Shown here: piece by piece, positions 40,782 through 49,406 of the stretch | Numbering within the stretch: the first letter of the stretch is position 1 | How the letters are laid out: every line of letters starts with the position of its first letter | Source: CAIVAT01 sp964473485 | Lineage (GTDB): Bacteria > Bacteroidota > Bacteroidia > Bacteroidales > FEN-979 | DNA length: 64,000 nt | Direction: 5' to 3' | Assembly (NCBI GenBank): GCA_964473485.1 | Contig: CAYYPH010000008.1 | Coordinates: 1 to 64,000 of the forward strand | Position numbers and translations under genes: made by a program | Notes under the pieces: generated by a model | Seen by the model: only the letters and a program-made list of their open reading frames with translations | Told to the model about the DNA's origin: nothing | The model's database searches: none

Positions 40782-41559
40782 AAAAGAGATCATAGAAAAA
40801 ATGCACCGGCGGCTCGACAAAGAGCTGTCTCCCTCAGAGGAGGAAGCATTTGACCGGTATCTGGATCAGCATGAAACAGATAAAAGGCTGTTCGGCGAGT
40901 TACAGGCCATGCATAGCCGGCTGATGGATGAGAAGGTCAGAAGCCCGCAGACCATTGATGTTAAAAAAGAAGTTTTAAACCGGATCAATATGGAAAAATA
41001 TATCCCAAAATCGAAAGATCAGGAGATCAGGGTGGTCAGATCTTTCTGGTCGCGGCCGGTGGTTAGGTTTGGATTCGCCTTTGTGATGGGTGTCTTTGCC
41101 GGGCTTTTCCTTTTTTCATTCCTGAAGGTTGATTTTGCTGGTAAGGATGTGACAGACAATGAAGTGAAAGGCACTTTCTACGATTCCCGTTCGTTCAGCA
41201 ATATGAAAACGGCGGGTATACTCCAGTTTGAAAGCCCGCTGGCAAAGGCTGTGGCCAATGTGCGGTACTCCACAAAAATTGTCGAGATCAGGCTCGATCT
41301 TTCATCACTCTATCCTGTCAGGGCCACCCTCGAGTTCGATTACAACAACTTTGAGGTGCTCAACGCGCAGAATGTCTCCGTTAACGACCAGACCACCGCC
41401 ATCGCTGCATCGAATTATATCCAGATCAACAACACGGGCGACAACAAGTTTATTTTTCAGCTATATAACAAGAACAGTCTGCCTCACGATATCAGTTTTA
41501 AAATATTGCAGAATGATGCCCCGATATATCAGAACTCGGTGCAGGTAAACAAGGAATAA
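40774..41559 (+). CDS. membrane-bound anti-sigma factor
   Basis: A 261-residue single-pass membrane protein. The N-terminal 90 residues (MTEKEIIEKMHRRLDKELSP, then EAFDRYLDQHETDKRLFGEL) look like a cytosolic sigma-binding domain. One hydrophobic helix spans about residues 98-117 (VRFGFAFVMGVFAGLFLFSF), and the last 140 residues form a beta-rich periplasmic domain. No zinc HxxxCxxC motif is visible. The call rests on the overlap with the sigma gene and on topology. Confidence 0.82.
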   Translation: MTEKEIIEKMHRRLDKELSPSEEEAFDRYLDQHETDKRLFGELQAMHSRLMDEKVRSPQTIDVKKEVLNRINMEKYIPKSKDQEIRVVRSFWSRPVVRFGFAFVMGVFAGLFLFSFLKVDFAGKDVTDNEVKGTFYDSRSFSNMKTAGILQFESPLAKAVANVRYSTKIVEIRLDLSSLYPVRATLEFDYNNFEVLNAQNVSVNDQTTAIAASNYIQINNTGDNKFIFQLYNKNSLPHDISFKILQNDAPIYQNSVQVNKE

Positions 41560-41580
41560 CAACACTTAAAGTTTTGTGCC

Positions 41581-42888
41581 ATGAAAAAGCAGGTAAAAAT
41601 TATCATCAGCGTGGTTGTGGCCCTGGCCGTGATCATTCTTTCGATCTCCCTCTTCTTCCCGTCGGTCGTCAGCGACCTCACGTCGGGAACCTTCGGGAAA
41701 GCGGCTAAGTATCATAAAACCCAAATGACTGAAAAGGATGTGAAGCTGAGAAGCGCGTTTGTCAAAGACACCGCCGAGCTCAAGAACATGATCCAGGGAT
41801 TGATCTATTTTTCGCTGTTCACGATGGACCTCAGCCAAAAGATTGATTCGTGTGTGAACCAGTTTCAGAAGGCGGGCATATGCAGCCAGGATAACGGTTG
41901 CAATAACATCAGGATATTGGAGGATTACTCCGATTTTATCAGGAACAACAATAAAACCCTTGGTACGACCATCAGCATGCTCACCGGGTTTTACCTGAAC
42001 GATGAGTCGGATGAATCAGCCGATGTGGAACAAAATATCCGGGCATTTGGCACCTACGTCAACAATCTCAATGAAAAGGATTCCATCATGGAAGATGCAT
42101 TGCGCAGCATGGATGTGTTCCTGCTGAACAGCAAGACCCTGCGCGCCCGGAAAACGGAATTCGCCCAGTTGAAATCGATCCGCGACCAGCTGCTGATCAA
42201 GGGGGTACAGCTCTCCAGCGTGCTGCAGGACAAGCCTTCCGCTGCAGCCATTCTTTCGTATGCCCTCTCGTCGCAGGAAAATTATGGCGTCGTGGTCGAA
42301 GCCATGAACCTCGGCGCGACCACTGCGGGTTCTCATGCTGTTAACAATATCTCACTGTCATCCGCCGAAGGTCTCCAGGCCATAAGAAACGCGGAAAGCC
42401 TAAATGAAATCGTGATTAACAGCGCCGGGAATATCAGTGCGATCGACCAGCTTGGTTTTGTGGATGTCGTGGAAGCGCAGGGAACACTCGGATCAGCAGA
42501 TAAGCCAAAAGGTGGTGGGGATGCTCCCGTCATTGGTTCGGTGGTATTGTATGACATAGGAGGCCTGGAATTTATTCTCTGTAGCGTGGATAAGCTCAGG
42601 AACCAGTTGTCATCATCGGAGTTGAGCAATGTTCTGTCAGGAGTCGGACAGTTCCAGTCAATTGCTTACGGTTCAGCCCAGGGCCTGAATGTGGTCGCCT
42701 CGAGCATAACAATCGGGAACAGCGCTTTTATGAGTCAGGAACTGGGCAGTATCATGAATGCCCAGCAGTATAGTGCAATTATGGCACAGGGAGGCATTGG
42801 CTCTGCTCCTTTGTCGGCCGCCCAGTTTGTCGGTATGACACAGCAGCTCGGGAACATGGGGCTTGGGGTGGCCCTTACAGGAGAATAA
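41581..42888 (+). CDS. uncharacterised membrane-anchored protein downstream of sigma/anti-sigma genes
   Basis: I do not recognise this family. The 435-residue protein has an N-terminal membrane anchor or signal (residues 6-26, VKIIISVVVALAVIILSI). A helical region with three cysteines follows (SCVNQFQKAGICSQDNGCNN), and then a long helical part to about residue 230. The C-terminal 170 residues are rich in Gly, Ser, Ala and Gln. It lies 21 bp after the anti-sigma gene and ends at a strong terminator, so it is probably the third gene of this operon. A role as target or sensor partner of the sigma system is inferred from position only. Confidence 0.75.
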   Translation: MKKQVKIIISVVVALAVIILSISLFFPSVVSDLTSGTFGKAAKYHKTQMTEKDVKLRSAFVKDTAELKNMIQGLIYFSLFTMDLSQKIDSCVNQFQKAGICSQDNGCNNIRILEDYSDFIRNNNKTLGTTISMLTGFYLNDESDESADVEQNIRAFGTYVNNLNEKDSIMEDALRSMDVFLLNSKTLRARKTEFAQLKSIRDQLLIKGVQLSSVLQDKPSAAAILSYALSSQENYGVVVEAMNLGATTAGSHAVNNISLSSAEGLQAIRNAESLNEIVINSAGNISAIDQLGFVDVVEAQGTLGSADKPKGGGDAPVIGSVVLYDIGGLEFILCSVDKLRNQLSSSELSNVLSGVGQFQSIAYGSAQGLNVVASSITIGNSAFMSQELGSIMNAQQYSAIMAQGGIGSAPLSAAQFVGMTQQLGNMGLGVALTGE

Positions 42889-42912
42889 TCCGTACATGTA
42901 ACGAAATTACCT

Positions 42913-42972
42913 GAAAAAAAAGCCCGGGAGACAACTGCAGTTAAAATGCAGAATCCCGGGTCTTTTTTTTTA
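42913..42972 (+). terminator. terminator after the sigma operon
   Basis: The outer stem cccggga/tcccggg (42923-42929, 42954-42960) encloses an inner stem ctgca/tgcag and is followed by nine or more T's. A-run on the 5' side makes it possibly bidirectional. Confidence 0.9.
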
Positions 42973-43051
42973 TGCAGATCGGTCGGACGGACAGAAGATT
43001 TGTTTTATTTTTGAGATAGGCAACCAGATCAAATTCCCTTTGCCCTCCAAG

Positions 43052-46000
43052 ATGAGAAATCCCTTGATCAGATGCGGTTTGTTAGCTTTGCTTTCGCTTA
43101 TACTATCCCCCGCAAGTTCCCACGCCCAGCGCAGTATCCGGCTCGATAAATTCGAGACCTCCAACGTCAGACTCGTGTTTCTTGATAAAAACACATCCTA
43201 CCTTGTTCCCCATACGGTGCGATCGTTTGAGAATGCCCTGCAGTTTCACGAAAATTTCTGGGACTATAATCCCACCGGTGAAACCAACATATTGTTCAAC
43301 GATTTCTCGGATGTCGGCAATGGCGGTACCATGGTCATCCCCTGGAACTTTCTCAACATTGGCATATCTCCGTTTGATTATACCTATTCGGTGGTCCCCT
43401 CAAACGAACGGATGCAGTGGCTGATGAGCCATGAACTGACCCACCAGGTGATGTGCGATAAAACCTCGAAGGGCGACCGCATCCTACAGAAGATCTTCGG
43501 CGGCAAGGTAATGCCCGATAACAGGGATCCCTTGTCGCTGGTTTACAGTTATTTCACAACGCCAAGGTGGTACAGCCCGCGCTGGTACCACGAGGGGATC
43601 GCGGTCTTCATGGAGACCTGGATGAGTGGCGGTAAAGGCAGGGTGTTGGGAGGTTACGACGAGATGGTATTCAGGACCATGGTGCGCGACAGCAGCTTTT
43701 TCTACAATGTTATAGGGCTCGAGACCGAAGGCACGGCCATCGATTTCCAGGTTGGCGTTAATTCCTACCTGTATGGCACCCGCTTTGTGAGTTACCTGGC
43801 CTATCATTATGGTGTCGATAAATTGCGCGATTTCTATTCGCGAACGGATACAAGCAGGAGATTTTACGCCAACCAGTTTAAAAAGGTATACGGCACACCG
43901 ATACAGCAGGAGTGGGACAAATGGATTGCCTGGGAACACCGTTTTCAGCAGGAGAACCTGGCTCAGATAAGGAAAGTTCCGGAAACCCGTTACCGCAAAC
44001 TAACCGGTAAGCCGCTGGGTTCAGCATCGAGGATGCATTACGACAAGGACGCCGGGAAAATATACATGGCGGTGAATTACCCGGGAAAACTTGCACACAT
44101 CGCGAGTATCGACGTCGGGACCGGAGCCATGAAGAAGATCGAACCTGTGCCCAGTCCTTCATTGTATTATGTTACAGGAGTCGCATTCGACGATTCGAGC
44201 AAGACCCTCTTCGTGACAACCCATAACAACGACTGGAGGGGTTTACAAGCAGTGGATGTTAAAACTGGAAAAACCCGGAATCTGATCAAATATACCCGGG
44301 CCGGCAACCTGGTCTTCAACCAGAAGGAGCATGCCCTGTACGGGGTACAGAACATGAGTGGCCGATCGACGCTGGTTCGTTTTCTGCCACCTTACCGCAA
44401 ATGGCAGGAGCTGTATACCCTGCCGTTCGGGAAAGACTTTTCGGACCTAGACATATCGCCGGATGGAAAACTGCTGTCGGGAACCCTTTCTGATATCCAG
44501 GGAAACCAAAAGGTCGTGATCATGAAGATCGCCGACCTGCTGGCCGGGCGACAGGAGTTCACCGAAATTTATGAGTTTGAGGATAATCCTGCATCGCATT
44601 TCGTTTTTTCGCCCGATGGTAAATACCTGTACGGAACATCCTATTACACCGGTGTCTCCAACATCTTCAGGATCTCGCTGGCAAGCCGCAAGGCCGAAAT
44701 TCTGACCAATGCCACCAGCGGATTCTTCAGGCCGGTGCCCATCTCTGCCGATTCGATGCTTGTACTTGAATACACCAGGGATGGCATGATACCGGGTATG
44801 ATGAAGATCGACACCTTGGCCGATGTCAATGCCATACGCTTTCTGGGGCAGATGGTTTACGAAAAAAATCCGCAGGTTGAATCCTGGATGCTTCCTCCGC
44901 CGTCGAAGGTCAATCTCGATTCTTTAAGCGTGACCGAGAAGCGGTACAGGCCAATAAAGGAACTTAAATTCGCCAGCGCTTACCCGATCATCCAGGGCTA
45001 TAAAGTCTATTTTTCATCCGGTTACCGGCTTAATTTCATGGACCCGATGGGGCTGAACTCCCTCACCCTGAAGCTGTCGTTTTCGCCACAGCCGACCCTT
45101 CCGCTGAAACAAACCGTGCATTTATCGGCCGAATACAACCTCTGGAACTGGAGTTTTGCAGCCCATTACAACTACGCCGATTTTTACGATCTTTTCGGAC
45201 CCACCAAGTTCAGCCGGGCCGGTTATGCCATTTCTGCAAAGTATTCAAAGATCTTCAGCAGGATGGCACCGGGTAAAACCGATTTCTATGTCAAACTGAC
45301 CGCATACGGTGACCTTGAGACACTGCCTTTTTACCAGAACATTGCGTCCGATTATACTGAGCTGTATGTCGGGACCATCAACTTTCATAAAAGCTATCTC
45401 CGTAAATCACTCGGGGCAGTCGAACCTGAGCAGGGTTATGACTGGAATGTATATGCCTACACAAGTTTCGCCCGTGAAACATTCTACCCGCAACTGATCA
45501 ACAATTTCGATTTTGGGTTTTTAATGCCACTTCGAAATACGGCCCTCTGGTTCAGGACCTCAGTGGGGCAGAGTTTTGGAGAATCCGACAAAACTAACTC
45601 CTATTTCTATTTCGGCGGGTTCGGCAACAATTATCTCGACTACCGGCCGGCGCAGCAATACCGCGACATGTCCAGTTTTCCGGGTGTGGAGATCGACGAG
45701 TTGTCAGCCCTGAACTACGGCAAGCTGACCACCGAGATCAATTTCCGGCCGATCAGGTTCAGGCGTCTCGGCTTGCTTGGTTTTTACTCGACCTACGCCC
45801 GATTCTCGGTTTTCGGTATGGGTTTGCTGACCAATATAGCCAACGATCAGCCGCAGCGCAACTTCTTTGCCAGCGGCATACAGCTTGACATGGAGATTGT
45901 TCTTTTCACGCTTCTAAAATCCACTCTTTCATTCGGGTACTCAAGGGCATACGGCCCCATGTCGCCCGCCGACCAATTCATGGTTTCTTTGAAGTTGTAA
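43052..46000 (+). CDS. exported HExxH peptidase / beta-propeller / outer-membrane barrel protein
   Basis: A 982-residue protein starting at ATG 43052. Signal peptide (LLALLSLILSPASSHAQ). The first 300 residues contain a gluzincin-like zinc site: HELTH at residues 127-131 and a downstream WYHEGIAVFME with E181 as the likely third ligand. The middle, about 320-620, has WD40/TolB-type propeller blades (DISPDGKLLSGTLSD, FSPDGKYLYGTSYYTG). From about 660 to the end amphipathic strands with aromatic ends (for example YGPMSPADQFMVSLKL) suggest an outer-membrane barrel. The call as a surface protease anchored by its own barrel is inferred from this order. Confidence 0.8.
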   Translation: MRNPLIRCGLLALLSLILSPASSHAQRSIRLDKFETSNVRLVFLDKNTSYLVPHTVRSFENALQFHENFWDYNPTGETNILFNDFSDVGNGGTMVIPWNFLNIGISPFDYTYSVVPSNERMQWLMSHELTHQVMCDKTSKGDRILQKIFGGKVMPDNRDPLSLVYSYFTTPRWYSPRWYHEGIAVFMETWMSGGKGRVLGGYDEMVFRTMVRDSSFFYNVIGLETEGTAIDFQVGVNSYLYGTRFVSYLAYHYGVDKLRDFYSRTDTSRRFYANQFKKVYGTPIQQEWDKWIAWEHRFQQENLAQIRKVPETRYRKLTGKPLGSASRMHYDKDAGKIYMAVNYPGKLAHIASIDVGTGAMKKIEPVPSPSLYYVTGVAFDDSSKTLFVTTHNNDWRGLQAVDVKTGKTRNLIKYTRAGNLVFNQKEHALYGVQNMSGRSTLVRFLPPYRKWQELYTLPFGKDFSDLDISPDGKLLSGTLSDIQGNQKVVIMKIADLLAGRQEFTEIYEFEDNPASHFVFSPDGKYLYGTSYYTGVSNIFRISLASRKAEILTNATSGFFRPVPISADSMLVLEYTRDGMIPGMMKIDTLADVNAIRFLGQMVYEKNPQVESWMLPPPSKVNLDSLSVTEKRYRPIKELKFASAYPIIQGYKVYFSSGYRLNFMDPMGLNSLTLKLSFSPQPTLPLKQTVHLSAEYNLWNWSFAAHYNYADFYDLFGPTKFSRAGYAISAKYSKIFSRMAPGKTDFYVKLTAYGDLETLPFYQNIASDYTELYVGTINFHKSYLRKSLGAVEPEQGYDWNVYAYTSFARETFYPQLINNFDFGFLMPLRNTALWFRTSVGQSFGESDKTNSYFYFGGFGNNYLDYRPAQQYRDMSSFPGVEIDELSALNYGKLTTEINFRPIRFRRLGLLGFYSTYARFSVFGMGLLTNIANDQPQRNFFASGIQLDMEIVLFTLLKSTLSFGYSRAYGPMSPADQFMVSLKL

Positions 46001-46041
46001 GGAGGAAGAATTCTTAATGGTCCAAAATAAATCAAACCTAT

Positions 46042-46647
46042 ATGAAAACAACAGCTACACTCGTCGTTCTGGCACTGCTGATCACCGGCCTGAACGAGTC
46101 ATTTGCACAGAATGAGAACACCGGTAAAAATGAGATCAGGGTTGGTTACGGTTTGCTTACCGGCCCTGAAATGGCCAATTCACTTTTTTCCTTGTGGCCT
46201 GCCATTGGCGTGTCAATATGGAAGGACACCATTAAAGATTACAATTGTTCATTCAGGGGCGCAGTTACGGTTGAATATAACCGGTTCGTTAAGCCATGGT
46301 GCACGGTTGGAGCTTCATTAAGCATCAATCCGATCAGTACACTGATAACCACCAAACATGGATACGAGATGACCTGGAGCTATTATCTGATCAGCATCAT
46401 GCCAAAAGTCAATTTTATCTATTTCAACAAAGGCCCGGTTTCAATGTATTCGGGCATCGAAGCCGGGTGTTCCCTGATACTCTGGCGCGACCGGCAGGGC
46501 GCTGTAACCATGAATGACACCGGACTTTCCGCAGCTTTCCAGATCAACGGGTTCGGCATACGGGTAGGAAGGGAGATCGGAGGATTTGTTGAGTGGGGAT
46601 ATGGATTCAGGGGCATTGTGAACTTCGGACTGTCAGCCCGGTTCTGA
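46042..46647 (+). CDS. outer-membrane beta-barrel protein, uncharacterised
   Basis: A 201-residue protein with a signal peptide (TLVVLALLITGLNESFAQ). The remainder alternates hydrophobic and polar residues with many Gly, Tyr and Trp residues, and ends in FGLSARF, a barrel-type terminal strand. It follows the peptidase/barrel gene by 41 bp and may be co-transcribed. Confidence 0.65.
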   Translation: MKTTATLVVLALLITGLNESFAQNENTGKNEIRVGYGLLTGPEMANSLFSLWPAIGVSIWKDTIKDYNCSFRGAVTVEYNRFVKPWCTVGASLSINPISTLITTKHGYEMTWSYYLISIMPKVNFIYFNKGPVSMYSGIEAGCSLILWRDRQGAVTMNDTGLSAAFQINGFGIRVGREIGGFVEWGYGFRGIVNFGLSARF

Positions 46648-46768
46648 CCACCTGCCCGAAGTGCTTAGTATGCCGGGCAGAGCATCTGCTGTGATGCAAT
46701 ACCCGGAACCGGAACGTTTCATGGTTTCACGCACAGGATCATGATAAATACCTGTAAAATCAGTTGAA

Positions 46769-47713
46769 ATGGATCAACCGTGTTTCGTTGAAGCGTTGAA
46801 GAGCCGGTCGCTGAGGGCCGTTCGCAAGGTCCCCAAGAGCGACCTGCACAACCATTGCCTGCTTGGCGCACGGAGGTCGGTCATTGAAAAGGCTTACGGA
46901 AAGAAAATGCCGCCTTTCAGGGGAGGGGCTCTTGGAATTGCCGGACTGAACCAATGGATCATCGATCATTACAGGCCCTTCTTTGAACTGCCCGGCTCGT
47001 TTGAGACCGCGGTGGGCGCCGCTTTTATCCAGGCCCGGGTGGACGGAGTGACCGTGCTGGAGATGAGCGTCGATATCAACATGGGCAGCATCTTCAACAT
47101 TCCGGTTTCACGGGTTATCGATGTTCTCAGGGAGGCACACAGATCAAATGCGCCCCTGATTGATTTTCGTCCCGAAATCGGAATTTCGCGCAGGCTCGCC
47201 ATGCGGCAGGTGTTGATTCTGACCGGACCCTGGCTTGACAGCGGTTTCTTCAGGTCGATCGATCTGTATGATGATGAATTTGCACAGCCGGTGAAGAATT
47301 ACAGGGAACTATACCGCTACGCCCGTTCTTTAGGAATGAAATGCAAGGCCCATGCAGGGGAATTCGGAGATGCGGAGTCGGTGAGGGAAGCTGTTGAGAC
47401 CCTGGAACTGGAGGCCGTTCAGCACGGCATCGGCGCCGCCGGCTCAGCCGAAGTTATGCGGTGGCTGGCCGACCGGGGAACCGTCCTGAATGTTTGTCCC
47501 GCGAGTAACCTGAAACTGAAACGGGTGAGATCATATCAGCATCATCCGGTTAAGATACTGTTCGATAACGGGGTGAAGGTGACCATCAATACCGACGATG
47601 CACTCATATTTGGCGACGGAGTTTCGGAGCAGTTCCTGAAACTTCACCGGGCCGGTTTGTTCAGTGCATCAGAGCTTGATTTGATAAGGAAAAACGGCCT
47701 GACCGATCATTGA
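46769..47713 (+). CDS. adenosine deaminase-like amidohydrolase
   Basis: A 314-residue metal-dependent deaminase. The metal and catalytic residues are visible: KSDLHNHCLLG (HxH), CKAHAGEFGD (His ligand and catalytic Glu), VQHGIGAAG (catalytic His) and TINTDDALIF (Asp ligand; adenosine deaminases usually show TDDP). NVCPASNLKLK is the conserved substrate strand. The core is short of the 330-340 of typical enzymes, and the substrate may be adenosine, adenine or another purine. Confidence 0.85.
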   Translation: MDQPCFVEALKSRSLRAVRKVPKSDLHNHCLLGARRSVIEKAYGKKMPPFRGGALGIAGLNQWIIDHYRPFFELPGSFETAVGAAFIQARVDGVTVLEMSVDINMGSIFNIPVSRVIDVLREAHRSNAPLIDFRPEIGISRRLAMRQVLILTGPWLDSGFFRSIDLYDDEFAQPVKNYRELYRYARSLGMKCKAHAGEFGDAESVREAVETLELEAVQHGIGAAGSAEVMRWLADRGTVLNVCPASNLKLKRVRSYQHHPVKILFDNGVKVTINTDDALIFGDGVSEQFLKLHRAGLFSASELDLIRKNGLTDH

Positions 47714-47765
47714 TTCGGATAAAATCCATGAAATCGAACTAAAAAAAAGCGAAAAAACAGGACCT

Positions 47766-48290
47766 ATGAAGAATAAATCAGGATTGATCTTTTTTCTTTT
47801 AATCGCGATGGCAGTGCTGAACGGATGCAAGAAGGAAGCAACCAACGGGCTGACGCCTGAAGAGGCGGCTCTGGAGGCCAGCAAAAAGATGGCCATTGCT
47901 GTTGTCAGCTCCTCGGCGGAGGGGTTGAGTTCCATTCTCAGGACATTGCCCGATTCGGCTGCCAGGGTGCAGATGATACGCACCTATATTGATTCCATAA
48001 GGTTTTATGACGATCAGTCGGGATACTTTTATGTATACAATTATCAATGTGTAAACATCGCCCATGCGACCCAGAAGGATCTGGTAGGGCAGAATCTCTA
48101 TAATTACCAGGATACCAAAGGAAAATACGTGATCAGGGAGCTGGCTGCTGCGGCAGCAAAGGGAGGAGGGTTTGTTGAATATTACTGGATAAAACCTGGT
48201 TCGACGGGCGAGAAATTGAAGCTGGGCTACGTTGAGCCGATAGGCGGCACCAACTTTTTCATCGGTTCGGGGGTTTATCTGCCTGAATAG
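47766..48290 (+). CDS. Cache-domain lipoprotein
   Basis: A 174-residue predicted lipoprotein (lipobox VLNGC near residues 17-21). The rest is a single Cache-type sensor domain: IRFYDDQSGYFYVYNYQ, HATQKDLVGQNLYNYQDTKG, then FVEYYWIKPGSTGEKLKLGY and FFIGSGVYLPE. It lacks any signalling output domain. It sits 56 bp before the RND efflux genes and may bind a small ligand in the periplasm in connection with the pump; that link is inferred from order only. Confidence 0.8.
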   Translation: MKNKSGLIFFLLIAMAVLNGCKKEATNGLTPEEAALEASKKMAIAVVSSSAEGLSSILRTLPDSAARVQMIRTYIDSIRFYDDQSGYFYVYNYQCVNIAHATQKDLVGQNLYNYQDTKGKYVIRELAAAAAKGGGFVEYYWIKPGSTGEKLKLGYVEPIGGTNFFIGSGVYLPE

Positions 48291-48346
48291 TGCCATTGAC
48301 CGCACCGGCGTTTCACGAAAAGATCACGACCTTAAACTTGATTCAA

Positions 48347-49405
48347 ATGAAAAGAAAATTCATGGTGACCGCCGGTTTCATTGGTGTCCTGATCATTCTG
48401 GCAGCCGTTAAGATTTTTTTACTGCCGGGCGAAAATGAAAAGAAGGCTGTGACGGCCGCCACTCCGGCACTGCCGGTTGAGGTGTTCTTGGTCAAAGATA
48501 CTACGGTCGATTACACGATAGAAACAGTGGGATCATTGCGGGCCAATGAGCAGGTGGAGATCGTCGGCGAACTGACACGAAAGATCACCGGGATCTACCT
48601 GCGTGAAGGAACACAGGTTGCCAGCGGGCAGTTGCTTTTCAAGCTGGATGATGCCGACATAACGGCCAGGATCAATAAGCTGGAGATCGAGGAACGGCTG
48701 GCCGCGGCCAATGAAGCCCGTGAAAAGATTCTTTTACAGAAAGGCGGGATCAGCCAGGAAAGGTTCGACGAAATATCCAACATCAGGCAAACCCTGCAGG
48801 CTGAGATTGGAATTCTGAAGGTTGAACTCGATAAAACGGAGATAAGGGCCCCTTTTGCGGGTAAAGCGGGGCTCAGGAATGTGAGCATCGGAACCCTGGT
48901 TACTCCCGGAACCGTGCTTGCCGGTATGCAGGACGTCAGCCGGATAAAAATCGACTTTGGAATTCCTGAGCGTTATGCCAGTGACCTCAGGCCGGGAAGC
49001 AGGATCAGCTTTCAGACCGACAACATCGCAGGCCAGGCTGAGGCCACCATTGAGGCCATGGAACCGGCGGTGGACGAGCGGACGAGGACACTGCGTGTAA
49101 GGGCCATAGCCGGCAATGAAAAAGGATTGCTGGTCGCCGGATCATCGGCCAGAATAAAGTTAACCATTCACGAACTTACCGGCAGTATCTTTGTGCCTAC
49201 CAGCGCACTCATTCCATCCATCAGGGGGTACACGGTTTTTACCGTAAGGGGCGGGAAGGCTGAACCGGTAAGTGTGACCACCGGCACCCGCCAGCGGGAT
49301 TTTGTTCAGATAACCGGAGGGTTGGCGGCCGGCGATACAGTGGTCACCACCAACCTGCTGAGGGTCAGGGAAGGTTCATTGCTCAAAATCGTCAAAGCAA
49401 ACTGA
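48347..49405 (+). CDS. RND efflux periplasmic adaptor (membrane fusion protein)
   Basis: A 352-residue HlyD/AcrA-type adaptor from the ATG at 48347, where the membrane anchor begins (KFMVTAGFIGVLIILAAVKI); an upstream ATG-like start at 48290 would overlap the Cache gene. A barrel-sandwich hybrid domain (VEIVGELTRKITGIYLREGT, then EIRAPFAGKAGLRNVSIG) flanks a short helical hairpin, followed by beta-barrel and membrane-proximal domains. It bridges the RND permease and TolC. Confidence 0.92.
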   Translation: MKRKFMVTAGFIGVLIILAAVKIFLLPGENEKKAVTAATPALPVEVFLVKDTTVDYTIETVGSLRANEQVEIVGELTRKITGIYLREGTQVASGQLLFKLDDADITARINKLEIEERLAAANEAREKILLQKGGISQERFDEISNIRQTLQAEIGILKVELDKTEIRAPFAGKAGLRNVSIGTLVTPGTVLAGMQDVSRIKIDFGIPERYASDLRPGSRISFQTDNIAGQAEATIEAMEPAVDERTRTLRVRAIAGNEKGLLVAGSSARIKLTIHELTGSIFVPTSALIPSIRGYTVFTVRGGKAEPVSVTTGTRQRDFVQITGGLAAGDTVVTTNLLRVREGSLLKIVKAN

Positions 49406-49406
49406 A

